In this document: piece after piece, positions 1 through 8,483 of the stretch
Layout: every line of letters begins with the position of its first letter
Position numbering within the stretch: position 1 is the stretch's first letter
Source of the DNA: DATBGO01 sp050011895
GTDB taxonomy: Bacteria > Actinomycetota > Actinomycetes > Streptosporangiales > Streptosporangiaceae
DNA: 64,000 nt
Assembly: GCA_050011895.1 (NCBI GenBank)
Contig: JBEKIF010000016.1
Span: 40,543-104,542 of the forward strand
Direction: 5' to 3'
Notes under the pieces: generated by a model
What the model was told of the DNA's origin: nothing
Databases searched by the model: none
Seen by the model: only the letters and a program-made list of their open reading frames with translations
Translations under genes and position numbers: made by a program

Positions 1-26
1 CGCGCATGGCCCGGAACGATGTTCGG

Positions 27-1154
27 CTATTTCTGCCACCTGATAGCGGCACGCCGATGGGCTGACACGTAACCGTTATCGGCGAACCAGCGAGCCGATT
101 CCTCGATCGCCTCGCGCGCTGGTCGCGAGGTGTGGCCGAGCTCCGAGCGAGCGCGCTCGTCGCTGAAGATCATTCTTGTGGCGGACATGCGCGCTGCTTC
201 GAGCGGCACGCGGGGCTCTCGCCGCAGCAGCCGGCCTTCGACCAGATCTGAGGCGACGCCTGCGGTAAGCACCCATCCCCGCGGGATCTGTCGTCGCGGC
301 ATGGGCAGGCCAGAGTAGCTGGCCAGAATCTGGAGAACCGCTCGCATCGACAGGTTTTCCCCGCCCAGTATGTAGCTGCGGCCGCTGTTCCCGCGTTCGA
401 GGGCGGCCAGGTGGCCAAGCGCGAGATCGTCAATGTGGGTGACGTTCATGGCGGTGTCCACGAACCCGGGCATCTTGCCATTGAGGAAGTCGAGCACGAG
501 CTTGCCTGTCGGAGTGGGGCCCACGTCGCCGGGGCCCAGCGGAAAGGTCGGGAGGACGATGCAGACGTCAAGCCCTTCGGCAGCGGCTCTGAGCACCTCA
601 TGTTCGGCGACGAATTTAGATCTCTTGTAGTGGCCAAACAGGTGCGAGATGTCGGCGCAGGACGTTTCATCGGCCAGCTTGCCTTGCCTCGTCGTCGCCA
701 GTCCGAGGACACCGACAGTGGACGTGAACACCAGCCGCTCGCATCCCGCGGCTCGGGCGCCGTCGAGCACATTGAGCGTCCCGCCGACGTTGACGTCATA
801 GAAGATCCGCGGGTCAGGTGCCCAGAAGCGGTAGACCGCCGCCAGGTGGAACACGAAACGAGCGCCCGCGCACGCGGCCCGGACGGCAGCGCTGTCCCGG
901 ATGTCCGCCACGGCCCGCTCCACGCTGACCCCCTTGAGATTGCGGTCGCCGGCTCCCGGTTCGACCACGACGACGACCTCTGCGCCCCTGGCCTGCACTG
1001 CTCTCGTGACGGCGGACCCGATGAAGCCCGAGGCGCCGGTAATGACCACCCGGTCCCCAGGCTCGATACGGAACGCGTCGGCCAGCTGACGGACGCGGCG
1101 GGCGGTCCCGGCTGCGCCGCTCGGAGAGGCGTCATCCGGAGGCGTGTAGTGCAT
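27..1154 (-). CDS. NAD-dependent epimerase/dehydratase family protein (extended SDR)
   Basis: Extended short-chain dehydrogenase/reductase of 375 aa, most like dihydroflavonol-reductase-type or HpnA-like sugar epimerases. The Rossmann nucleotide-binding motif TGASGFIGSAV lies at about residues 39-49. The catalytic Tyr and Lys sit in YKRSK (YxxxK) near residue 180, after the conserved FTSTVGVLG strand. It probably oxidises or reduces a sugar-nucleotide or small-molecule carbinol in the cytoplasm; the substrate cannot be read from sequence. ATG at 1154 is the first start and has no strong ribosome-binding site. A 36-aa N-terminal extension precedes the fold. It is not obviously in an operon, because the next gene upstream on this strand is a pseudogene more than 400 bp away. 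Confidence 0.85.
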   Translation of the reverse strand: MHYTPPDDASPSGAAGTARRVRQLADAFRIEPGDRVVITGASGFIGSAVTRAVQARGAEVVVVVEPGAGDRNLKGVSVERAVADIRDSAAVRAACAGARFVFHLAAVYRFWAPDPRIFYDVNVGGTLNVLDGARAAGCERLVFTSTVGVLGLATTRQGKLADETSCADISHLFGHYKRSKFVAEHEVLRAAAEGLDVCIVLPTFPLGPGDVGPTPTGKLVLDFLNGKMPGFVDTAMNVTHIDDLALGHLAALERGNSGRSYILGGENLSMRAVLQILASYSGLPMPRRQIPRGWVLTAGVASDLVEGRLLRREPRVPLEAARMSATRMIFSDERARSELGHTSRPAREAIEESARWFADNGYVSAHRRAAIRWQK

Positions 1155-1550
1155 CAGTCACAATGTAGCGGCCCGCCCTGGGCCGCCCCGGGCCTGGTGT
1201 GATCACCGTTGCCGACCCGCCTAATCGGCGGCTACCGCCGGCCAGCGCCACCAGCCCGCCGCCAGGCCTCCAGAACGGCCAGCCATAGCTGCGCGTACAT
1301 GATCGCGAGCCCGGTGGTAGCCGTCGGCTAACTGACCTATACCGGATTTCGTGGGTATATTTCGGGCATTACGGTCCGTTCAGTGAACCTAATCCGGTAT
1401 AGGTGTGAGCGAATGGTTTTCGGTCACGGTTCGATCGGCTTTGAGGACTGCCGATCCGGGCCCGGACTGGCTCAGCTGAGGGCGGCCACCGGACATGGCC
1501 GGGCTGGGGCTGCTTCCAGCGCGTCAAGCAGCGTGCCGCAGCCAGGTGCA
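1155..1550. other. Intergenic region with a paired operator-like element
   Basis: No credible coding sequence is seen. The stretch holds the 14-bp inverted repeat annotated separately and lies upstream of the epimerase start at 1154, so it probably contains that gene's promoter. Confidence 0.5.
1335..1404. repeat. Perfect 14-bp inverted repeat with 42-bp spacer
   Basis: The arm ACCTATACCGGATT at 1335-1348 is matched exactly in reverse complement at 1391-1404. The arms are AT-richer than their surroundings. The arrangement suits a looped pair of operator half-sites or a large hairpin. It lies 180-250 bp upstream of the epimerase start; a regulatory role is inferred. Confidence 0.7.
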
Positions 1551-1640
1551 GCGGCCGGTGCGCTCAGCTCTTTGGCGGCCGGTGCGCTCAGCTCTTTGGC
1601 TGTAGGCGCGCTCAGCTCTTTGGCTGCAGGCGCGCTGCGG
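1551..1640. repeat. 24-bp tandem repeat, three full copies plus a partial one
   Basis: Units begin at 1551, 1575 and 1599, and a shorter degenerate copy follows at 1623. The first two units are identical and the third differs in the first half. The array covers the 3' end and stop codon (1612) of the monooxygenase pseudogene, so it has replaced or altered its natural C-terminus. Confidence 0.85.
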
Positions 1641-2954
1641 CTGGACGGAACTCCAGTTCCTCGTCGCCGGCGGGCCCGCGGAACAGCGCCGCGTCCTTGC
1701 GGTAGTGCTGCTGCAGCCGCCAGGGCGCCCGGTCACCCTGCAGTGGCAGGCTGGCGCGGGAGCGCTGGAAGTAGCCGGAGGTCATCTCGATGAACGGCGA
1801 GGTGTCCATCGGCTCGGATGGCAGCCGCGGGGTGACGATCGCGTACCCGTTCCGTTCCATTGTGGACAGCAGGCGCGCGACGTAGGAGGAGACACGGTCG
1901 ACTTTGAGGGTCCAGGAGGCGTTGGTGTAGCCGAGCGCGAAAGCCAGGTTAGGAACTCCGTCGAGCATCATCCCCTTGTAGACGACGCGCTCAGGGACCA
2001 CGACCTTCTCCCCGTCGACCGTCAGCTCGATTCCGCCTAGCGGGAGCAGATTCAGCCCCGTCGCCGTGACGACCACGTCGGCCTCGAGCGTCGCGCCCGA
2101 GCGCAGCCGCAGACCGGCCGCGGTGAACGCCTCGATGTGATCGGTCACGACGTCGGCTTTGCCGGAGCGGATGGCCGCGAACAAGTCACCCTCGGGCACC
2201 AGGCACAAGCGCTGGTCCCAGGGCTCGTACGCGGGGGTGAAATGCTTGGCCACGTCGTACCCGGCCGGCAAGCGCTTGCGGACTCCGTTGCGGAGCAGCG
2301 CTCGCATCCGGTCCGGGTACTTGCGGCACAGACTGTAGATCGCGGTCGCCAGCTGCACGTTCTTCCATCGCACGGCCGCGTAGGCCTGGCGCTCGGGCAG
2401 CACCTTGCGCAGCAGATCCGCGATCGGGTCACGGACAGGGAACGCCAGGATGAACGACGGTGAGCGCTGCAGCATGGTCACCCGCGCGGCCGCCTCGGCC
2501 AGCGCAGGGACGAGAGTCACGGCCGTCGCTCCGCTTCCGATGACGACGACCCGCTTGCCGGTGACGTCGAGGTCCTGTGCTCATCGACGACGTGCGCCGC
2601 CGCGGTTTCCCTGACGTAACGCAGGATGTCTGCGCCGCCGGCGATCGCCTTGGCCTGCTTCCACGGGCGGAAGGCATAGCCGAGGGTGAACATGTCCGAG
2701 TCTGACCGGACGCCGGGGTACCTGAACAGGTCCCACGTCCCGCCGCTCGCGCCGCGCGCCTCGAGGATCGCATACGAGCTGCCCGGAGCGGCTGTCTGCA
2801 GCTGGCAGGCGGCACCGATCCCGGACAGGCCAGCGCCCACGATCAGCAGGTCTACGTGCCCTGGTGCGGTCGCGTCCCCGGGGCGGGCGGCAGTCGTGGT
2901 CACGGTGCTCCCCTGACGGCGTTCGGTGCTATGGCGCAGGTGCCAGGATGACAC
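1612..2954 (-). pseudogene. Flavin-containing / Baeyer-Villiger monooxygenase, broken by internal deletion
   Basis: The N-terminal part (2517-2954) carries the FAD motif GAGLSGIGAACQL and the family signature GGTWDLFRYPGVRSDSDMF, as in EtaA-like monooxygenases. It runs to residues HVVDEH and then leaves the homologous frame. The C-terminal part, in another frame, resumes with the second Rossmann motif GKRVVVIGSGATAV (about 2520-2565) and continues to 1612. In intact relatives roughly 70-80 residues separate these two points. Here they are joined directly near 2580 with a frame change. Neither part has both dinucleotide sites, so no working enzyme is expected. The 3' end also runs into a 24-bp tandem repeat. 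A sequencing error could explain a frameshift but not the missing segment. Confidence 0.85.
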
Positions 2955-3017
2955 GTCCGCAGAACCGCGCTGGCCTGTGCACCGGACCAGTAACTCCGTC
3001 AGCGGCTCGGCCAGCGG

Positions 3018-3860
3018 TCAGGCGAGCCTCGTCACGGCCACGATGACGTCCATCGCGGCGCCGGGGGCGCCGTGATAGATGCCCTTGAGCGGCGGGACAT
3101 CGCCGTAATCCCGGCCGGCGGCCACGACCACGTGCTGCTCGCCCACCTGGGCACGGTTCGTCGGATCGCAGGCCACCCACTCGCCGGTCCAGTATTCGAC
3201 CCAGGCGTGGCTCTGGCCTTCCACCTCATCGCCAGGCTCGGCTTCCGGCTGCGGATGCAGGTACCCGGATACGTAACGGGCCGGGAGGCCGGCCTCGCGC
3301 AGCAGCGCGACCGTCAGGTGCGCGATGTCCTGGCAGACACCCTGGCCCTTGTCCCATGCTTCTTGTGCGCTCGTCTGGACGCCGGTGGCACCCGGGACGT
3401 AGGCCACCCGGTCGTTGACCCAGGAGGCGATGTCCTCGGCGGCTTCGAGCGGGTCGGCGTCGGCGGTCCGCTGCCGGGCGGTGGCCGCCAGCGTTTGGTC
3501 GACAGTCGTGCGCCGGGTCGGCGTGAGGAACTCCAGCAGCCTCTCCTCCGCCGCGCGCTCGGTCAGCACTGACCACTCCAGCGGCGGGGCGGGCTGGAGC
3601 GGGGAGCTGGTCTCGACGGTGGCCTGGGCACGAATCACCAGCTCGTGGTGCGGCGCCTGGATGTCGAAGGCGCTGACGAGCGTTCCCCAGTAGTCGATAT
3701 AGGTCGAGATCGCCGCCGGCACGTCGGTCGAGACCTGGCACTCGAGCGGCGACTGCCTGGGCAGTGTCGCTGGAGTCATCCGGGCCTCGTTGTAGGACGC
3801 GCGCGCCAATCCGTCGTAACGCACCCGGGTCTGGTGCACGATCCTCAGCCGCCAGCCCAC
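3018..3860 (-). CDS. Transglutaminase-like cysteine protease/amidase family protein (first copy)
   Basis: 280-aa cytoplasmic protein with an N-terminal beta domain (residues 1-100, typical VRYDGLA entry) and a transglutaminase core. The catalytic triad is visible as Cys176 (GQGVCQD), His218 (SHAW) and Asp232 (CDPTN). Such proteins are found with alpha-E and permuted ATP-grasp genes, where they are thought to cleave or transfer peptides made by the ligase. GTG at 3860 is chosen because it follows the upstream stop codon by one base and has GGAAGGA just upstream; a longer reading to 3956 would overlap that gene. It is the last gene of the minus-strand operon. Confidence 0.85.
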   Translation of the reverse strand: MGWRLRIVHQTRVRYDGLARASYNEARMTPATLPRQSPLECQVSTDVPAAISTYIDYWGTLVSAFDIQAPHHELVIRAQATVETSSPLQPAPPLEWSVLTERAAEERLLEFLTPTRRTTVDQTLAATARQRTADADPLEAAEDIASWVNDRVAYVPGATGVQTSAQEAWDKGQGVCQDIAHLTVALLREAGLPARYVSGYLHPQPEAEPGDEVEGQSHAWVEYWTGEWVACDPTNRAQVGEQHVVVAAGRDYGDVPPLKGIYHGAPGAAMDVIVAVTRLA

Positions 3861-3861
3861 G

Positions 3862-4827
3862 TCATCCTTCCTGCGCCCAGGCCACCGGCTGGCCGTAATT
3901 GAAGTAGCGCTCGGTGATGGCCTCGCTGGCCTCCAGGCAGGTCTGCTGAAGCGCACTGATCAGGTCGGCGAGCTGATCAGGCAGCAACTGCTGGTCGGCG
4001 TACTCCAGCGTGGTCCGCATCCGCCCGATCGGACGCCGGGCCAGGTCGCTCATGCCGGCCCTGACCGGGCCGGGATCGAGGGCGGCCAGGCATTTCTCGG
4101 CCGTCGTCAGCGCGTGCAGCACCGATCTGGGGAACAGCCGGTCAAGGATGAGGAATTCAGCGACGTGCCCGGAACCCCCGGTCCAGCTGCGCGTGCGCAT
4201 AAACGACTCGTAGGCGCCGCACGCGCGCAGCAGCATCGGCCAGCCGAGCTCATAGGGAATGGCGGGCATCCGGGCCAGCAGCAGCCTGGCCGTCATATCC
4301 ACCCGTTCCAGGCTCCGGCCGAGCAGCAGGAACCGCCACGCGTCGTCGCGGCTCATCGTCGAGTCGGCCAGGCCGAAGAACAGCGCGGCACGCTCGCTGA
4401 TGAACCGCAGGTAGGCGTGCGGGCCCAGCTGCTCGGCGGCCCGGCGCTGGCGTGCCAGCCGCAGGCTGGTCACGTTCAGGCATTCCCACATCTCGTTGGA
4501 GATCACCTCGCGCACGCTGCGCGCGCCGGCGCGCGCCGCCAGCATCGCGCCGGCAATGGCGCTCGGGCTGTTCGCGTCGTAGGCCAGCTGATCCAGCGCC
4601 AGGCCGATGTCGAGCCTGGTGTCATCGCGCGGCGGGATTCCCAGCACCGCCAGCAGCGAGCGGCAGCCGGCGTCCTCGTCGGCGTGCGGCTCCTCCAGCA
4701 TGCGGTGCACGTACACATCGACCATCCGAGCGGTGTCGTCCGCCCGCTCGACATAGCGGCCGGTCCAGAAGAGCGTCTCGGCGATGCGGCTGAGCAGCCC
4801 TGCGAGCGGAGCCGGGCCGGCACTCAT
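3862..4827 (-). CDS. Alpha-E domain-containing protein
   Basis: 321-aa all-helical protein of the alpha-E family (COG2307), recognised by its opening SRIAETLFWTGRYVERAD. This family has no established biochemical activity and is nearly always encoded between a permuted ATP-grasp and a transglutaminase, as here. It is presumed to be a partner or substrate carrier in that pathway. Its ATG overlaps the stop of the ATP-grasp gene by 4 bp (ATGA), and its own stop is one base from the next GTG, so the three genes are translationally coupled. Length is normal for the family. Confidence 0.9.
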   Translation of the reverse strand: MSAGPAPLAGLLSRIAETLFWTGRYVERADDTARMVDVYVHRMLEEPHADEDAGCRSLLAVLGIPPRDDTRLDIGLALDQLAYDANSPSAIAGAMLAARAGARSVREVISNEMWECLNVTSLRLARQRRAAEQLGPHAYLRFISERAALFFGLADSTMSRDDAWRFLLLGRSLERVDMTARLLLARMPAIPYELGWPMLLRACGAYESFMRTRSWTGGSGHVAEFLILDRLFPRSVLHALTTAEKCLAALDPGPVRAGMSDLARRPIGRMRTTLEYADQQLLPDQLADLISALQQTCLEASEAITERYFNYGQPVAWAQEG

Positions 4828-6365
4828 TGCTGCTGGTCTGTCGCTGGCCCGCTTTCGCGGCCGATCGCGGGGCCTCCGGGCGCCCGGGGAGCGGGCACCA
4901 TCTGCAGCGGCATATTGGCGGCACGGTGGCGCTCATCGGCGGCAAGCACCCAGGTGTCCTTGGAGCCGCCGCCCTGGCTGGAGTTGACGACCAGGGCTCC
5001 CTCTTGCAGTGCCACCCGGGTGAGGCCGCCGGGAAGCAGCCACACGTCGCTGCCGTCATTGACGGCGAACGGCCGCAGGTCGATGTGCCGCGCGACCAGC
5101 TGCTCGCCGATGAGGACGGGGGCGGTCGACAGCGCGACCGGGCGCTGCGCCATCCACCTCCTCGGCTCCGCGGCGACCTCGGCCCGCAGCCCCACCAGCC
5201 TGCGCTTGTCCGCGTGCGGGCCGATAACGATTCCGCTGCCGCCCGCGCCGTCCACCGGTTTCAGTACCAGCTGATCGAGCTGGCCGAGCACCCAGGAGAG
5301 CACCTCGGGGTCGTCCAGCCGGTAGGATTCGACGTTGGGCAGCAGCGGCTCTTCGTTCAGGTAGTACCGGATCAGGTCGGGCACATAGGTGTAGAGCAGC
5401 TTGTCGTCGGCGACGCCGTTGCCGACCGCATTAGCGATTGCGACGTTCCCCGCCCGCGCGGCGTTGAGGAGACCCGGACAGCCGAGCACCGAGCCTTGCC
5501 GGAAGTGCAGCGGGTCGAGGAAGTCGTCGTCGACGCGGCGGTAGATCACGTCCACGGGCCGGTTGCCCTGTGTCGTGTGCATGAAGATCTTGTTGCCCAA
5601 GCAGACGAGATCGCGTCCTTCGACCAGCTCCACTCCCATCAGCCGGGCCAGGAGGGTGTGCTCGAAGTATGCGGCATTGCACACGCCCGGGGTGAGCACG
5701 ACGACGACGGGATCTCGGGCCCGGGCCGGGGCCGCGGCGCGCAGCGCGGCCAGCAGCCGCGCCGGGTAGTCATCGACCCGGTTGACGTGCTGCTCGGCGA
5801 ACAGCGCGGGGAAGGTCCTGGTCATTGCCAGCCGGTTCTCAACCACGTAGCTGACGCCGGACGGGATGCGGATGTTGTCCTCGAGGACACAGAACCTGCC
5901 CTGCTCGTCCCTGATCAAGTCGATGCCCGCGATGTGCACCCGGACGCCGTTTGGCGGCGTCAGGCCGAAGGCCTCGCGGCGGAACGTCTGGGAGGTGAGC
6001 ATCACCCGCCATGGCAGCACGCCATCCGCGAAGGCCTGGCATGGCCCGTAGACGTCGGCGAGGAATGCCTCGAGCGCCAGGACCCGCTGGCGTACCCCGC
6101 GCGAAATCAGGTCCCATTCGACCGCGTCGATAACACGGGGTATCAGGTCCAGCGGGAACGGCCTTTCCTCCCCCTCATAGCCAAAGGTCACTCCGCGGTC
6201 GGTAAAGAGGCGGGCCAGCGAATCCGCGTGGTAGCGAAGCTCGCTCGGATCCAGGGGCTGCAGAGCGGTGAACAGGGCGTGGCAGGGCGTGCGCGGCACC
6301 CCCGGCCGCTCGAACATCTCGTCCCATGCCGCAGCAAGCTGGTAGCTGTCGAATATGTCCGCCAC
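4824..6365 (-). CDS. Circularly permuted type-2 ATP-grasp protein
   Basis: 513-aa ATP-grasp amidoligase of the circularly permuted class (COG2308). Supporting motifs are the Lys-containing strand LVLKPVDGAGGSGIVIG (about residues 365-381), the glycine-rich NSSQGGGSKDTW near the C-terminus, and LRPFAVND. ATP-grasp enzymes form amide or peptide bonds through an acyl-phosphate. In this gene neighbourhood the product is proposed to be a peptide tag or small peptide, but the substrate is unknown. It precedes the alpha-E gene with an ATGA overlap and follows the second transglutaminase gene by 124 bp. Confidence 0.9.
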   Translation of the reverse strand: MADIFDSYQLAAAWDEMFERPGVPRTPCHALFTALQPLDPSELRYHADSLARLFTDRGVTFGYEGEERPFPLDLIPRVIDAVEWDLISRGVRQRVLALEAFLADVYGPCQAFADGVLPWRVMLTSQTFRREAFGLTPPNGVRVHIAGIDLIRDEQGRFCVLEDNIRIPSGVSYVVENRLAMTRTFPALFAEQHVNRVDDYPARLLAALRAAAPARARDPVVVVLTPGVCNAAYFEHTLLARLMGVELVEGRDLVCLGNKIFMHTTQGNRPVDVIYRRVDDDFLDPLHFRQGSVLGCPGLLNAARAGNVAIANAVGNGVADDKLLYTYVPDLIRYYLNEEPLLPNVESYRLDDPEVLSWVLGQLDQLVLKPVDGAGGSGIVIGPHADKRRLVGLRAEVAAEPRRWMAQRPVALSTAPVLIGEQLVARHIDLRPFAVNDGSDVWLLPGGLTRVALQEGALVVNSSQGGGSKDTWVLAADERHRAANMPLQMVPAPRAPGGPAIGRESGPATDQQQ

Positions 6366-6489
6366 GGCCCAAACGTAGCCGGGCTATGTTGCGCGGTCGT
6401 TACGGAGATGCACCAGATTTCCTGCCTGTGCCCGCCGGCTGGTCATTCCGCAGCGGTGGCCTGTGCCGGAGTTCGCGATGGGAGCTGGG

Positions 6490-7377
6490 TCAGGCGGCGG
6501 TGAGGACGCCCACCCGGCGGCCGGCCGTAAGACGGCTGGGCGACATGCCGATGTAGGAGCCGGATGTGGGCGCCACGTCAGAGTAGTCGCGGCCGGTCGC
6601 GACCGTGACGTAGCCGCCGCCTGCCCGCCGGCCGTTGCACGGGTCGAACGCTACAGCGACCGCATCGTGCGCCCGTGGCACGACGACCTCGACCCAGGCG
6701 TGGGTGCCGCCCTGGCCGAGCAGATGGCCCGAGACGTACCGGGCGGGCAGCCCGACGAGGTGGCACAGCGCGAGCATCGCATGCGCGGAGTCCTGGCAGA
6801 CGCCGCGGCCGCCGGCCAGGGCCTCGGCGGCCGTGGTCCGCACCGATGTGACGCCGTGCTCGTAAGTGATCGCGGTGTGGACAAGGTCGCAGATCCGCTC
6901 CGCCTTCCCGAGCGCGGAGTCCCTGCTCGCCGCAAGGCCGCCGGCGAGGTCGCGCAGCCGGTGGTCGGCGGCGGTGAGCCGGGTGGGGCGCAGCAGGCCC
7001 GGACTTCGCAGGGCTGCTGCGGGAAGCACCGTGGGCCCGTCGGCGCGAACCCATTCGACGACGGCGGCAATCCGGAACTCGACCGCCTGGATGACGCGCT
7101 CGGCGCGCAACCAGGCGACGACGTTGCCGTGGACGTCCCGGCGTAGGTGGCGCCGGGCCTGGGCACCGTTCACCTCCAGCCGGTGCGCGCGCCGGTGCTG
7201 GCTGCCGTGACGAGCTGGCGGCACGACGACTAGCCGCTGCCGCAGTGACTCCACCGGCGCGTCGTAGTCGTAGCGAAAGCTCTGCTCGAGGACGTAGGTA
7301 ATGCGCCCGGCGGCGTCGAGGTCCAGGCCGCGGTGGTCAAGCAGGGGGGCCGTGAGCGCGTGGGAGCTGAGCGTCAT
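6490..7377 (-). CDS. Transglutaminase-like family protein (second copy)
   Basis: 295-aa protein with an N-terminal beta region (FRYDYDAPV near residue 35) and a transglutaminase core. Triad residues are Cys194 (GRGVCQD), His226 (THAW) and Asp245 (FDPCN). ATG at 7377 is chosen because it overlaps the stop of the upstream transglutaminase gene by 4 bp; the open frame continues further but inside that gene. It is a paralogue of the 3018-3860 product and probably acts on peptides made by the neighbouring ATP-grasp. Confidence 0.87.
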   Translation of the reverse strand: MTLSSHALTAPLLDHRGLDLDAAGRITYVLEQSFRYDYDAPVESLRQRLVVVPPARHGSQHRRAHRLEVNGAQARRHLRRDVHGNVVAWLRAERVIQAVEFRIAAVVEWVRADGPTVLPAAALRSPGLLRPTRLTAADHRLRDLAGGLAASRDSALGKAERICDLVHTAITYEHGVTSVRTTAAEALAGGRGVCQDSAHAMLALCHLVGLPARYVSGHLLGQGGTHAWVEVVVPRAHDAVAVAFDPCNGRRAGGGYVTVATGRDYSDVAPTSGSYIGMSPSRLTAGRRVGVLTAA

Positions 7378-8210
7378 CCGGTCGCCTCCTCGGCCTGGAC
7401 CACCATCAGCTCCAGGAGCGGGCCGCCGAAGGTCGTCGCCATGGCCACATCCGAGGCGTCGCGTCCGCGGCCGATCACGATGCGCCCCTTGCGCCGCGCG
7501 TTGTTGCGGGGATCGAAGGTCCACCACCGGTCGCCGAGCCAGACCTCCATCCAGGCCGCGAAATCCATCGGTGCAGGGTCCGGGGGGACGTCGAGGTCAG
7601 GCAGGTAGCCGAAGACATAACGGGCGGGTATGTTCAGTGCCCGGCAGAACGAGATGGCCAGGTGAGCAAAGTCGCGGCAGACCCCGCGGCCGGCGGCGTT
7701 GACGTCCGCGGCAGTCGACAGCGCCGTCGTGGTGCCGTACTGGAACGCCAGGTGGCCGTGCACGTGAGCACAGATCGCCTGGACGCGGCCGTAGCCCTCG
7801 GGAAGCCCGCCGAAACGCGACCACGCCTCATTGCCCAGCACGTCAGGCAGACAGTAGCGGCTGGGCAGGATGTAGATCAACGTGTCGTCAGGCAGCGCAA
7901 CGGGCGGACATTGCGGTGCGTGCTCGTCGGCGTCCTCGGTGGCGTCTGGGACGGCGGCCAGCGCGGCATAGCGGAAACTCGACCTGCCAGCCGGGAGCAC
8001 CGCACGGGCGCAGGGGTTTCGGTACAGATCGGTGTAGTAGTGAATCGCCATCGGCGGATCAGACGACCACTGCTCACGCTCGACGGCAACGTCCTGAGAC
8101 CCCGTCGGCTGCACCTGGAAGATCACCGGCGTGTCGACCTCGGCCACATAGGTGAAATCACACCCGACCAGAACCCGCCGCAACGCCACCACCCCATCGT
8201 CCCCGATCAA
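7374..8210 (-). CDS. Transglutaminase-like family protein (third copy), catalytic His not conserved
   Basis: 278-aa protein of a second transglutaminase-like subfamily, with a longer N-terminal beta domain (residues 1-125). Cys178 (GRGVCRD) and Asp233 (FDPRNN) of the triad are present. The place of the usual His before Ala-Trp is taken by Ala219 (DFAAW), so activity may be altered or lost unless another residue substitutes. It is the first gene of the operon and overlaps the next by 4 bp (ATGA). The promoter should lie between 8210 and the sigma-factor gene, beside the 38-bp repeat array. Confidence 0.85.
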   Translation of the reverse strand: MIGDDGVVALRRVLVGCDFTYVAEVDTPVIFQVQPTGSQDVAVEREQWSSDPPMAIHYYTDLYRNPCARAVLPAGRSSFRYAALAAVPDATEDADEHAPQCPPVALPDDTLIYILPSRYCLPDVLGNEAWSRFGGLPEGYGRVQAICAHVHGHLAFQYGTTTALSTAADVNAAGRGVCRDFAHLAISFCRALNIPARYVFGYLPDLDVPPDPAPMDFAAWMEVWLGDRWWTFDPRNNARRKGRIVIGRGRDASDVAMATTFGGPLLELMVVQAEEATG

Positions 8211-8283
8211 TATTTCCCCGCGGTTACGAAAGGGGCACGCCCATCGTTACCGCTAGTAGGGGCGAATGCCGGAAAACCAGCGG

Positions 8284-8419
8284 GCCCCTTGTCCGGTGCG
8301 GTGCTGCTGTCCAAAACCCGTGCGCCTTGCCCGGCGCGGTGCTGCTGTCCAAAACCCGTGCGCCTTGCCCGGCGCGGTGCTGCTGCCCGAAACCCGTGCG
8401 CCTTGCCCGGCGCGGTGCT
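8284..8419. repeat. 38-bp tandem repeat, three full units plus a partial one
   Basis: Units start at 8284, 8322, 8360 and 8398 with no spacer. The second and third are nearly identical, the first is diverged at its 5' half, and the fourth stops after about 22 bp. Each full unit ends in AACCCGT. The array fills the divergent promoter region between the transglutaminase operon and the sigma-factor gene, so it may carry iterated operator or promoter elements. It is not a CRISPR array, since there are no spacers. Confidence 0.9.
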
Positions 8420-8483
8420 GCGCTCCGGACCGGCGGTGGCAAATGGGATTGACGCCTTGGACCAGCAGTGGAGATCATGTGTC

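Noticed and set aside
3861..3956. Upstream start for the first transglutaminase
   Set aside because: It would overlap the alpha-E gene by 95 bp. The GTG at 3860 sits one base after that gene's stop with a good ribosome-binding site.
4827..6503. 558-codon open frame on the plus strand
   Set aside because: It is antisense to the ATP-grasp gene, has an unnatural His/Arg/Gln-rich composition and matches no family; it is a by-product of high GC.
8284..8419. Possible CRISPR array
   Set aside because: Units are directly adjacent with no spacers, only about three and a half copies, and no cas genes are present.
7662..8483. Long 5' extension of the sigma-factor frame
   Set aside because: It runs antisense through the transglutaminase gene and the repeat array. 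The sigma domain starts after 8484, with its own ribosome-binding site.
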